Of a stretch of 64,000 nucleotides of DNA, positions 36,101-47,209 are shown in pieces. Source of the DNA: Macrostomum hystrix. Its lineage: Eukaryota; Platyhelminthes; Macrostomidae. The DNA lies in contig CATNEN010000038.1 in NCBI GenBank assembly GCA_950097015.1, positions 31,024,501 to 31,088,500 on the forward strand, read 5' to 3'. Below the pieces are notes generated by a model that saw only the letters and a list, made by a program, of their open reading frames with translations, ran no database searches and was not told the origin of the DNA. A program made the translations under genes and the position numbers. How positions within the stretch are numbered: the stretch's first letter is position 1; each line of letters begins with the position of its first letter.

Positions 36101-39100
36101 GTGCCGCAATACCCTTCAGATTGTTTGATGTGCCGCAATACCCCTTCAGATTCTTTGATGTGCCGCAATACTCCTTCAGATTCTTTGATGTGCCGCAATA
36201 CCCTTCAGATTGTTTGATGTGCCGTAATACCCCTTCAGATTCTTTGATGTGCCGCAATACCCTTCAGATTGTTTGATGTGCCGCAATACCCTTCAGATTG
36301 TTTGATGTGCCGCAATACCCCTTCAGATTCTTTGATGTGCCGCAATACCCTTCAGATTGTTTGATGTGCCGCAATACCCTTCAGATTGTTTGATGTGCCG
36401 CAATACCCCTTCAGATTCTTTGATGTGCCGCAATACTCCTTCAGATTCTTTGATGTGCCGCAATACCCTTCAGATTCTTTGATGTGCCGTAATACCCCTT
36501 CAGATTCTTTGATGTGCCGCAATACCCTTCAGATTGTTTGATGTGCCGCAATACCCTTCAGATTGTTTGATGTGCCGCAATACCCTTCAGATTGTTTGAT
36601 GTGCCGCAATACCCCTTCAGATTCTTTGATGTGCCGCAATACTCCTTCAGATTCTTTGATGTGCCGCAATACCCTTCAGATTGTTTGATGTGCCGCAATA
36701 CCCCTTCAGATTCTTTGATGTGCCGCAATACCCTTCAGATTGTTTGATGTGCCGCAATACTCCTTCAGATTCTTTGATGTGCCGCAATACCCTTCAGATT
36801 GTTTGATGTGCCGCAATACCCTTCAGATTGTTTGATGTGCCGCAATACCCCTTCAGATTCTTTGATGTGCCGCAATACTCCTTCAGATTCTTTGATGTGC
36901 CGCAATACCCTTCAGATTGTTTGATGTGCCGTAATACCCCTTCAGATTCTTTGATGTGCCGCAATACCCTTCAGATTGTTTGATGTGCCGCAATACCCTT
37001 CAGATTGTTTGATGTGCCGCAATACCCTTCAGATTGTTTGATGTGCCGCAATACCCCTTCAGATTCTTTGATGTGCCGCAATACTCCTTCAGATTCTTTG
37101 ATGTGCCGCAATACCCTTCAGATTGTTTGATGTGCCGCAATACCCCTTCAGATTCTTTGATGTGCCGCAATACCCTTCAGATTGTTTGATGTGCCGCAAT
37201 ACTCCTTCAGATTCTTTGATGTGCCGCAATACCCTTCAGATTGTTTGATGTGCCGTAATACCCTTCAGATTGTTTGATGTGCCGCAATACCCCTTCAGAT
37301 TCTTTGATGTGCCGCAATACCCTTCAGATTCTTTGATGTGCCGCAATACCCTTCAGATTGTTTGATGTGCCGTAATACCCCTTCAGATTCTTTGATGTGC
37401 CGCAATACCCTTCAGATTGTTTGATGTGCCGCAATACCCTTCAGATTGTTTGATGTGCCGCAATACCCCTTCAGATTCTTTGATGTGCCGCAATACTCCT
37501 TCAGATTCTTTGATGTGCCGCAATACCCTTCAGATTGTTTGATGTGCCGTAATACCCCTTCAGATTCTTTGATGTGCCGCAATACCCTTCAGATTGTTTG
37601 ATGTGCCGCAATACCCTTCAGATTGTTTGATGTGCCGCAATACCCCTTCAGATTCTTTGATGTGCCGCAATACCCTTCAGATTGTTTGATGTGCCGCAAT
37701 ACCCTTCAGATTGTTTGATGTGCCGCAATACCCCTTCAGATTCTTTGATGTGCCGCAATACTCCTTCAGATTCTTTGATGTGCCGCAATACCCTTCAGAT
37801 TGTTTGATGTGCCGCAATACCCTTCAGATTCTTTGATGTGCCGCAATACCCTTCAGATTGTTTGATGTGCCGCAATACCCTTCAGATTGTTTGATGTGCC
37901 GCAATACACCTTCAGATTGTTTGATGTGCCGCAATACACCTTCAGATTGTTTGATGTGCCGCAATACCCTTCAGATTCTTTGATGTGCCGCAATACACCT
38001 TCAGATTCTTTGATGTGCCGCAATACCCCTTCAGATTCTTTGATGTGCCGCAATACCCTTCAGATTGTTTGATGTGCCGCAATACCCTTCAGATTGTTTG
38101 ATGTGCCGTAATACCCCTTCAGATTCTTTGATGTGCCGCAATACCCTTCAGATTGTTTGATGTGCCGCAATACCCTTCAGATTGTTTGATGTGCCGCAAT
38201 ACCCTTCAGATTGTTTGATGTGCCGCAATACCCCTTCAGATTCTTTGATGTGCCGCAATACCCTTCAGATTCTTTGATGTGCCGCAATACCCTTCAGATT
38301 CTTTGATGTGCCGCAATACCCTTCAGATTGTTTGATGTGCCGTAATACCCTTCAGATTGTTTGATGTGCCGCAATACCCTTCAGATTCTTTGATGTGCCG
38401 CAATACCCTTCAGATTGTTTGATGTGCCGCAATACCCTTCAGATTGTTTGATGTGCCGCAATACACCTTCAGATTGTTTGATGTGCCGCAATACACCTTC
38501 AGATTGTTTGATGTGCCGCAATACCCTTCAGATTCTTTGATGTGCCGCAATACACCTTCAGATTCTTTGATGTGCCGCAATACCCCTTCAGATTCTTTGA
38601 TGTGCCGCAATACACCTTCGAATCCTTTGATGTGCCGCAATACACCTTCGAATCCTTTGATGTGCCGCAATACACCTTCAGATTGTTTGATGTGCCGCAA
38701 TACCCCTTCAGATTCTTTGATGTGCCGCAATACCCCTTCAGATTCTGTGATGTGCCGCAATACCCCTTCGAATCCTTTGATGTGCCGCAATGCCCTTCAG
38801 ATTGTTTGATGTGCCGCAATACCCTTCAGATTGTTTGATGTGCCGTAATACCCCTTCAGATTCTTTGATGTGCCGCAATACCCTTCAGATTGTTTGATGT
38901 GCCGCAATACCCTTCAGATTGTTTGATGTGCCGTAATACCCCTTCAGATTCTTTGATGTGCCGCAATACCCTTCAGATTGTTTGATGTGCCGCAATACCC
39001 TTCAGATTGTTTGATGTGCCGCAATACCCTTCAGATTCTTTGATGTGCCGCAATACCCCTTCAGATTCTTTGATGTGCCGCAATACCCTTCAGATTCTTT

Positions 39101-42100
39101 GATGTGCCGCAATACCCTTCAGATTCTTTGATGTGCCGCAATACCCTTCAGATTGTTTGATGTGCCGTAATACCCTTCAGATTGTTTGATGTGCCGCAAT
39201 ACCCTTCAGATTCTTTGATGTGCCGCAATACCCTTCAGATTGTTTGATGTGCCGCAATACCCTTCAGATTGTTTGATGTGCCGCAATACACCTTCAGATT
39301 GTTTGATGTGCCGCAATACACCTTCAGATTGTTTGATGTGCCGCAATACCCCTTCAGATCTATTTTTACACTCAATATATGCAGAAATACCTTTAATTTA
39401 TGCCGCAATAGCCCTTCGCCTAAGCCTCACCTGTCGTGCATAGTAGTCCTGAGCAGGTGCCTGACAGCGCCCAGATCTTTAATGCAGGCAACGCAGGGAT
39501 GAGTGGTCAGTCTATTAGTAGGCTTAACCAGTTTTATCCTACCAGCCAGAGCTGTGGTCATAAACGCGGCCAAATCGTTGGCCTCCAATTCGCTCAGACG
39601 ATTTTCGCCATCGGCAGCAGATTCTGTTGACTTTGCTTCGTCAGTCTTCGAACCGGCATCGTCGCCGACATTCCTGGAGGCTTCATTTTCAACGGATTGC
39701 AACTGTTTGCCAGCAAACTGACCGAGCTGCATCAGTACTAGCTCGTCGTAGGGCTCATAGAGGAACAGCACCTCCAGATTCTGATGGCGGACAGCTTCGA
39801 GATAGGGCGATGTTTCAGCCAGCTGTCGACTTGGCGCGCTTAGAAACAGAATCTTTCTAGAGCCGGCGTCCTGCCGGGCGACATACTCGGACAATGACGT
39901 GGCCTTGCCCGGCTCCATTGCCGAGGTTTCAAAGCGCAATAGGTCGGCAATCTTCTCGCGCTCAGCCTGGTCCTGGGTGGTGACAATGCCCTCCTTTAGG
40001 AATAGGCCAAAGTCGCGATGAAAACCGGCGTATCTGAGATTGCGGGATCGGAATTAGGCAAAGAATTAGTACTTAAAGTGTTCTCAAGATGGTACTAACT
40101 CTGGTCTCAACATCGTACTCAAGACTGTTCTTAACATTGTACTCAAGACTGTTATTAATATTGTACTCGAACTGCTCTTAAGTACTCAAACTGTTCTCAA
40201 TACATGACTCAAACTGCTCTCAACATAGTACTTAAAGTGTTCTCAACGTAGGTCTAAACTGTTCTCAACATAGTAATTAAACTGTTCTCAAAGTAATCAA
40301 ACTGTTCTTAACAGAGGACTAAAATTTTTGCAACATAGTAATCAAACTGTTCTTAGCATAGCAGTCACACTGTTCTCAACATAGTAGTCACAATGTTCTC
40401 AACATAGTACTCAAACTGTTCTCAACATAGTACTCAAACTATTCTCAACATAGTACTCAAACTGTTCTCAACATAGTACTCAAACTATTCTCAACATAGT
40501 ACTCAAACTATTCTCAACATAGTACTCAAACTGTTCTCAACATAGTACTCAAACTGTTCTCAACATTAGTACTCAAACTGTACTAAAACGCACTTGAACT
40601 AAGTGGGTTATAAAAATTAATAATCCATCGAGTGCTCACTTGTCTGCATCCTTCTTGGCCTGCTCAGCCAGGTAGCGAATGACTCGCCCAGTCAGAGCCA
40701 GGTTAATCCGCCTAATTAGCCGACTATCCTGAAGCAGTTCGCGGCTGAGATTAAGCGGCACATCCTCGGAGTCCACCACGCCTTTTAGGAAACGAAGCCA
40801 GCGCGGCAGCAGAGGCTGAGCTCGAGGCAGGACAAGCACTCGCTTTGAGTACAGTGCCACGCCAGACTCTGAGTCCCTACTCATCTCCCAGAGGGCCGGC
40901 TTAGACTCCGGCACGTATAGAAGGGCGCGCATGTTCAAAGGAGCATCGGTCTTGTAGGAGAATACGTATCTGCAGTACGGGGGATTTGGTCGATTGATTG
41001 AAAGCAATTAATATGTACTCGAGTACATGTACTTAAATGGCAATTGTTAGGGGTATATTGGCTGCGGTTGGGAATCAGGTGACATAATTTATGACCTATT
41101 TAAGGGATCGAACCGAGGAACTAAAAAAGTTCTCTAAACGTACTTAATATATTACTTTAAACGCGCTCAAAAGAGTACTCTCAATCTACTCAAAAGAGTA
41201 CTCTCAACGTACTCAAAAGAGTACTCTCAACGTACTCAAAAGAGTCCCTCTCAATGTACTCAAAAGAGTCGCTCTCAATGTACTCAAAAGAGTCACTCTC
41301 AATGTACTCAAGAGTACTCTTAATCTACTCAAAAGAGTACTCTCTACGTACTCAAAAGAGTACTCTCGTGAACTCGTAAGAGTACTCTTAAAGAATTAAG
41401 AGATAAGGAAAGCTATACTGAAAACTTCATATGAAAATCTAAAGCAAGTAGAAAATAACAAGTAGACAACTCTAGCTTAACTAGCAACAAAGCACGCACC
41501 TAGGCGCATCGTAAGCTCCAGACACCAGCCGATAAAATTCCTGATGCTCCTCAGGCGTCACCTTGCTGGCTTCCTTGAGCCACAACGGCTCAGCAGGATT
41601 AACTCGGCGACCATTGACGTAGATTGGCGATGCCACAAAGCCGCTATAGCGTTGCACAATCGAGCGCAGTGTCTCGTCTTTGGCGAATTCAACAGCGTCG
41701 GGCTTCAGGTGTAAAACTATCTTAGTGCCAGGTGAGACATTTTCAGCTTCTGATACCTGGATGAGTGGCGTTTGGGGACAATTTGAGCGTTTTTATGACG
41801 GGATTTGAAGGGCGAGTGGCAGAGCGATTTTAACGCGTTTGCCTTTCGCACCAAGGTCCCTGAGCTCGATTCCGCGGTGAGCCACGTAGAGAAGTCTTGG
41901 TTGCTTGTCGTGCAATTTACACCCTTGAGACCCAAGCTCCAAGACACTGCCTAACGATAAAGTGTGAGTGTGTGCTTGCGTACGGTAGCTGTGTGCGTGT
42001 GTGCTCAGGAGTCAGCGAAATGGGCAGAATTTCCTCCTCGCAGACTGCGGCTTATCTATCAAGAAATGATGAGCCATTGCCCACAGCCCTCCTACAAAAA

Positions 42101-43201
42101 TTATTATTATTATCGGGAGTGAAAAGTGACTTCAATACCTACGAGTAGAAGCGTTGATTTAAAATTTAATAGCCGACCCAGTTACGCTACGTTTTACAAC
42201 TCAATTTCAAGGGTTGAGAATCCGAAAATTTGATTGGTCACGTGACATTTGTTAAAAAATGTCATTAAGTGACGGCTGTGAATTCATAAATCTTATGAGC
42301 AGAAAGATGACAAATGAAGGATGCAATGTAGCAAATCTGTTGAAGGCCCATCGTCAGGGCTCAGCCATCAAGGGCTGAAATTTCAAAAACAAGTGCTCAA
42401 GATTTTTAACGGTGATTTGAGCTCATGAATTTAACCTCGGGTACTAACCTCGTAGCTACCCAAACCATCGGAGCTCCACTTGACCGGCTTAGCATCAGTC
42501 TGCCAGCTGCTCTGGCTGTACACATCAATACGATCTGCCACCATAAACGAGGCGTAGAAGCCGACGCCGAATTGGCCAATCACAGACGAGGAAGCCGCTG
42601 ATCCTTGTCCAGTCGATGCATTCTTAACAAATTCTTGACTACCAGACCGGGCGATGGTGCCTAGATTATTAACCGCCTCATCGCGAGTCATGCCAATACC
42701 AGTGTCCTGAATGGTCAAGGTATGTTTCTCTTCATCAGTCTGCAGGTGAATCTCCAGTGGCGCCGTTTCCTGCTGCTGTTTACTATCAGCTGCGGCTGTT
42801 AGCCTGAGGTGACGCAATTTTTCCAACGCGTCGCTAGCGTTGGACACTAACTCGCGAATAAACACATGCCTATCGCTGTACAAAGACTTTGCTACAATGT
42901 CCAATAACTGACGAGTTTCCGCTTGAAACGAGTGCCTTTCCGCTGTGCCCCGACTTCTCTCGGCATTTTTAATGATGCTATGATAGTCTGAATCTGGTTC
43001 AGGAGTTGCAGACGATGTTGAAAATAGTCGCCTGCTGCTAAGACCTGTTGAATGTACTATTAAAGATTGATGGCGAAGAGAATGCAAACTCCTAGATTGG
43101 TTTTGAGTGGAAACCAGCGAGTAACAGTTTGGCGACAGACGGCTAAAGAGGTGTCTAGCAAGCGAAGCATGAGATGCTAAACGCAACAGTGCAGTAGACA
43201 T
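24147..43201 (-). CDS. TRAP1: Mitochondrial HSP90 chaperone TRAP1
   Basis: ATP-driven mitochondrial HSP90 paralogue. Five exons (minus) 43201-42449, 41756-41500, 40969-40640, 40033-39431 and 24378-24147 join in phase to give 724 residues (human about 704). Residues 1-60 are Arg/Ser/Leu-rich with few acids, a typical mitochondrial presequence. The ATP-binding Bergerat fold shows FIRELVSNASDALEKLR (114-130), DTGIGMTRDEA (166-176) and GQFGVGFYASF (209-219). The middle domain has GVVDSEDVPLNLSRELLQ. The C-terminal dimerisation domain ends with LEINTKHPIIRKL and DDPRAM-like EDPRAMIDRINKLL. Introns 2, 3 and 4 hold different minisatellites and intron 1 a SINE. Intron 4 is 15,052 bp, almost all one minisatellite. 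No frameshift or missing motif is seen, so the gene looks functional. Confidence 0.96.
24533..39357. repeat. Giant 29/30-bp minisatellite inside TRAP1 intron 4 (about 500 units)
   Basis: About 14.8 kb of head-to-tail units TTTGATGTGCCGCAATACCC plus CTTCAGATTC or CTTCAGATTG. Units are 30 bp (ACCCC) or 29 bp (ACCC). Variants are CGTAAT for CGCAAT, ACACC, ACTCC, TTCGAATCC for TTCAGATTC, TGTGATG, and AATGCCC. Long stretches recur with the same order of variants, showing higher-order structure. Degenerate units mark both edges (24537-24575 and 39380-39415), the latter within 20 bp of the exon 4 donor. It is flanked by TRAP1 exons on the same strand, so it must be transcribed and spliced out if TRAP1 is expressed. 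Units adjoin without spacers, so this is not a CRISPR array. Confidence 0.97.
40085..40590. repeat. 23-bp minisatellite in TRAP1 intron 3
   Basis: About 20 units based on TACTCAAACTGTTCTCAACA plus TAG. The early part (40085-40380) is degenerate and the 40380-40570 part homogeneous. It fills TRAP1 intron 3 (40034-40639). The unit resembles that in intron 2. Confidence 0.92.
41150..41395. repeat. 23-bp minisatellite in TRAP1 intron 2
   Basis: About 10 units based on TACTCAAAAGAGTACTCTCA plus ACG, in TRAP1 intron 2 (40970-41499). Each unit contains the near-palindrome GAGTACTC. It shares TACTCAAA and TCTCAAC with the intron 3 array. Confidence 0.9.
41810..42114 (+). mobile_element. tRNA-derived SINE, family A, copy 4 (in TRAP1 intron 1)
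   Basis: Plus-strand copy with head GGCGAGTGGCAGAGCGATTT and CCTGAGCTCGATTCCGCGGT, the family body (CTCAGGAGTCAGCGAAATGG) and a 3' end CACAGCCCT followed by (ATT)n from about 42100. It sits in TRAP1 intron 1 (41757-42448), opposite to the gene's direction. Confidence 0.85.
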
Positions 43202-45085
43202 TTGGTTTTAATAATTTTTGTTATGTTAGCAGTCAATAAGGCTTTGTGAGATTTTTTCCTGGTTTGAAGGCTTCGGATCAATTTATGCAAGTAAAGGATA
43301 GCTGCAAAATTTGATGTACAAATGTGTATGTTACAGAAATTCTTTTAAATTCTGCTACATATAAACAAATACATTTAAAATACACCAGTAAACAGCAAAT
43401 ATATTTAAACCACTTCTTTTCAATAGCCACTATATTTAAGAAACAAAAGCACACTTGGTTAGTTTTAATCAATTTAAAACATTAAATGCTAAATATATAA
43501 ACTTTTAGGCACTTGCAATTACATGACAATTTATAAAGGCTCTATTTAGCCTGTGAACTAGTAAAGATACCACCATACATGCGCAACACCCGGCCAACCT
43601 GGCCGAACCGGCCGGGTGAAACGAGGGCCAAGCAAGGTAAGTTGCAAAAACCAATTGACCAAGCACAAAAAAATCAAAGGGGGGACCAAGGGACAAAAAA
43701 GGAAGGCGTGAAGAAAAGGAAAAAGGGGAGAGAAAAAGAGAGCAAATGAGAGCAAACCAAGTTGTAAATAGAGCAATGAAACGAACTAAGTTGCAAATGA
43801 GAGCAAAAACTAAGTTGCACGGCTGGCTAAGATTTGGGAGGTTGCGCATGTATGGATACCACACCTATAAAATATAGATTGCAGCTATTGAGTATTTTTA
43901 CCCAGCTAAATATAGCTAAGTTCAGTTGTAGAGTAAGTTCATATTTGCTTGTATTTCAGTATTAAGATATGTATACTGCATTAAATGCAACAAGGTTAAC
44001 AACAAAATATTTCTTGTTAATGAGTAAAGTGATTTGATGAATAGGTAAAGGGCAATAAAGCAACACCATAACAATACCGACTAACAACACAATGTGTAAA
44101 ATAAGACAAAGGCAGTCATTAAATATAGAATTGCCTATGTATTTAAAAAAGTTTGTTAGATGAGTAGGCCTATGTAACATGGCTTATCACTTTATCTTTC
44201 TCTCTATTGGTAGTATATCACTCAGGCCAATCTTATTCTTTTTTCCTTGATTAGTTCTGAATGTATTTCCCCATGCATTTTCAATGGGTGGGCCATTCTA
44301 ACATTTAATACTCTATGATTCTTATCTCTATGGGCTTAACACTCTAATGGTAGCAACTCAAGTGGTCTCTTTCTAATACTCATTGATATCTCACTCTCAG
44401 TCTTCAGGGCTCTCCTGGACTGGAGGGTCACAACCTCAATCTTGAACAGAGAAGAGAACAAATATATTGTAAAACCTTCCCAAGATCAATTTACTATTTC
44501 AACACAACAGTATAGGCCTAACTGAGTTCAGGCTTGTATGCCACACTGGCAAGCTGATTTGTCTCACAGAAATTGTAATCATTTATACATACAAAAAGGT
44601 TTTTTTAAAGTGAATGACTTTGTCAGAATAAATAAAACATTTTACTTTAAATAAAATATTGTTTCACATTTAAATTTAAACAAAGAACATGTGTACAAAT
44701 GACTTCCAAAAGAGTGATAACAGCACCCTTACTACAACCACAAAGCATTTGCTGGTATGGCAGTGGCAATAACTTTATCAGTTTATATGATATTGTGTTC
44801 CTTTGGTTTTTGAGTATGTTCTCTCTGCTCTCCTCATAAAGTTTTTTTAATTGCATAGACCTATATTATAAAATCTCAATTCCAACAATCTTCCAAGCCA
44901 AAAAGAAGCCTTTGACTTTGACTATAACTTTTAATATATATTTATCAGTGCCTTTTCTGTGGTAAGGATGCATATATTTGCTTTTACCATAGAGCCAAAA
45001 ATTTTGATAAAACAGCAGAATTGAGGTTTCTCAGAGGATGTCTAGGTTAGCTTAGGTTACTAAAAAATGTTGTATATAATTAGCT
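43202..45085. other. AT-rich intergenic region 5' of TRAP1
   Basis: About 1.9 kb without a gene I can support. The TRAP1 promoter should lie in its first few hundred bases, but no clear TATA or CCAAT box stands out. A purine-rich patch occurs at about 43630-43800; the short frames opposite it are low-complexity artefacts. Confidence 0.4.
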
Positions 45086-45093
45086 TTCTGAAG

Positions 45094-45269
45094 CAGGGGC
45101 GTAGCCAGGATTTTTTGGGATATTGGTTTTGGTTCTATCCAGCATAGGCCTATCCAGAATAAAAAACAATTAATTCCTTTTTTTCAAAGAAACAGAATGC
45201 AAAAAAATTTGAGACATCAAATTTTGGGGGTATCTGCCGATACACTGATACCCCCTCGCTACGCCACTG
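45094..45269. mobile_element. hAT-type MITE, 8-bp target duplication
   Basis: A 176-bp element with terminal inverted repeats CAGGGGCGTAGCCAGG and CAGTGGCGTAGCGAGG (14 of 16 match) flanked by perfect 8-bp copies of TTCTGAAG (45086-45093 and 45270-45277). Eight-base duplications and CAG-starting ends fit the hAT superfamily. There is no coding capacity. Confidence 0.88.
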
Positions 45270-45277
45270 TTCTGAAG

Positions 45278-46555
45278 TAAATAATTAATGAATTGAACAA
45301 GCTCTATGTTATAGCATTCTTATGCCCAAGCCCAAATAGCAAAGTGTAATGAGTATTTATGCTTGTTCAAAAAGTTGGCTATATAAAACAATAAACTAGC
45401 ATTAAATAAGCCATTTCCCATTATAGCCACAGGCCCTTTTATATTCTAGATTCTAGAATCTAGCTTTTTGTCTGGTCCAGAATCAAGCTATTAAGCTAAT
45501 GAATGGCAATGCCTGAGTACAGAGTAGCTAACTCCTTATTCTATTTTAGAGCCTAGCCTGTCAAGAATTTTAGTATATTCTAGCCTGCCTAGTTCTGACC
45601 AAAACTATAAATCATATGACATAAAATACATTTCCATTGATACAAATTACATTGCCGCTTGCTAATGTCTTACAATTGAACGATAAAAAAACATGTCGCG
45701 CGAGCACGCGAGATGAAAATTCAGGATTTAAATTTACGCCAGTTTTTATCTTTAGTTTGATCGTTATTTGAAGCCGAACCTAAATAGCTCGTATTAGAAC
45801 TGATATGAACAGTGATGGGAAACATTTTAACGGGTCTAATGAGAAATACAGCGATTGGGAGTATGAATTGAAATCTCTGAGTCTGAAGGAAATTACTTTT
45901 TTGATCGATTCCTCGTGCGCGACAATTCTGCCCGTGCAGCTGCAACTGCATGCACCTGCACTTGCAAGTGCTTCAGTCGTCCTTGTCTGCAATATCCAGA
46001 CAAGGACGACTGAAGTATCGTTTATAGTTTACTTATTGTCTACTTAAGTAGTCCTTGTATCCATGGATTGAACTTAATTCATGATTCCTTGAAACGCAAA
46101 TTGCTTATGACCTTTAGGCAATTAGCAGTACAAGTGGTCGACATATTGTAATTAGGAAGCCTGAATAATAATCATATCCTGAATAATTGAGTTTAAATAT
46201 ACAGTGCAGACGCATTGATGTCCTTAGATTAAGTTTGTTTCTTGTCTGCTGGATAAAAATTGCAATGAAAGAACATCGAAACGATAAAGCTTTTTTATTA
46301 TTAGAACAGTTTCGCATTTGCCGTTGAAAAAAACATACTTACAGAAAAAGGAAGAGAAAAAATCGAAAAATCCAAATTTTTACAAAAAATATAGCTCTAA
46401 ACGGGTATAGCGCAACAATTATCCGCTTAAATTTGTTAGTTGAGCCACCAAAAGATGAAACACAGTTATAGAAGCTTGAACCCAAATCTAGGCTTAAAAG
46501 ACACGCATGAGGCACAAATTCGTGTGAGACACAACAGCCGCTAGCCATGGGACCA
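45278..46555. other. Intergenic region with a perfect 19-bp hairpin
   Basis: No protein gene seen. CTTCAGTCGTCCTTGTCTG (45971-45989) and its exact reverse complement (45997-46015) form a 19-bp perfect stem with a 7-nt loop. Otherwise AT-rich single-copy sequence. Confidence 0.5.
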
Positions 46556-46752
46556 TGGGAGAGACACAACAGACACAAGCCACGTGAGAGACTCAACCGG
46601 CCGACACAAGCCACGTGAGAGACTCAACCGACACAAGCCACGTGAGAGACTCAACCGACACAAGCCACGTGAGAGACTCAACCGACACAAGCCACGTGAG
46701 AGACTCAACCGACACAAGCCACGTGAGAGACACAACCGACACAAGCCACGTT
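46556..46752. repeat. 27-bp minisatellite (about 7 units)
   Basis: Tandem 27-bp unit containing CAACCGACACAAGCCACGTG followed by AGAGACT. Short and very homogeneous, so probably young. Confidence 0.93.
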
Positions 46753-46904
46753 TTTTCGCCCCATGGGGAAAGACTACGCTGTGGTGTTTGAAATACCCAC
46801 TCCCGACTTTACAATAGCTCCCTAACCGAATGACCGATATTCATGAAAGTACGCCATATGTATCAAATTTTTCCGCTCTTTACAATACTTTTAATGCCGT
46901 TCGA

Positions 46905-46960
46905 GTCAGCACCGTCGAGATATTCAGCGATTCTTGTCGGAAGACCCTGGTGACAAGGAT
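46905..46960 (+). mobile_element. Fragment of the 17718-type SINE
   Basis: CACCGTCGAGATATTCAGCG followed by ATTCTTGTCGGAAGACC matches the body of the tRNA-headed element at 17870-17908 with a few substitutions. No head or tail is recognisable. The flanking 46753-47209 holds nothing else I can support apart from the presumed 3' end of the SLC46-like gene. Confidence 0.5.
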
Positions 46961-47209
46961 AACTATGCATTGCTTTGTACAAAGCTCTTCTGCGCCAAAC
47001 CTATGAATTTTAATTGGTTCGATAATTTTAGGGGATACACAGAAAACTGTGTGGGTTGTTTCAAATTTACCCCAGTTGTTTTTCTACTGTTCAAGCTACG
47101 AGCTATATAGTCGCAAATCAAACTGTTACCTACAATATTCAAGAATATTGTTTACAATAATAGTTTCGGCCTTTCATCTTCACCATCCGTGGCGTCACTG
47201 AAGCGCGGC

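Noticed and set aside
24533-39357. CRISPR-like array of 29-30-bp repeats
   Set aside because: Units are directly adjacent without unique spacers, and the array lies in a eukaryotic intron between two TRAP1 exons.
43505-43864. Phe/Leu-rich 119-residue protein on the minus strand
   Set aside because: Low-complexity translation of a purine-rich patch; no membrane-family features and no splice context.
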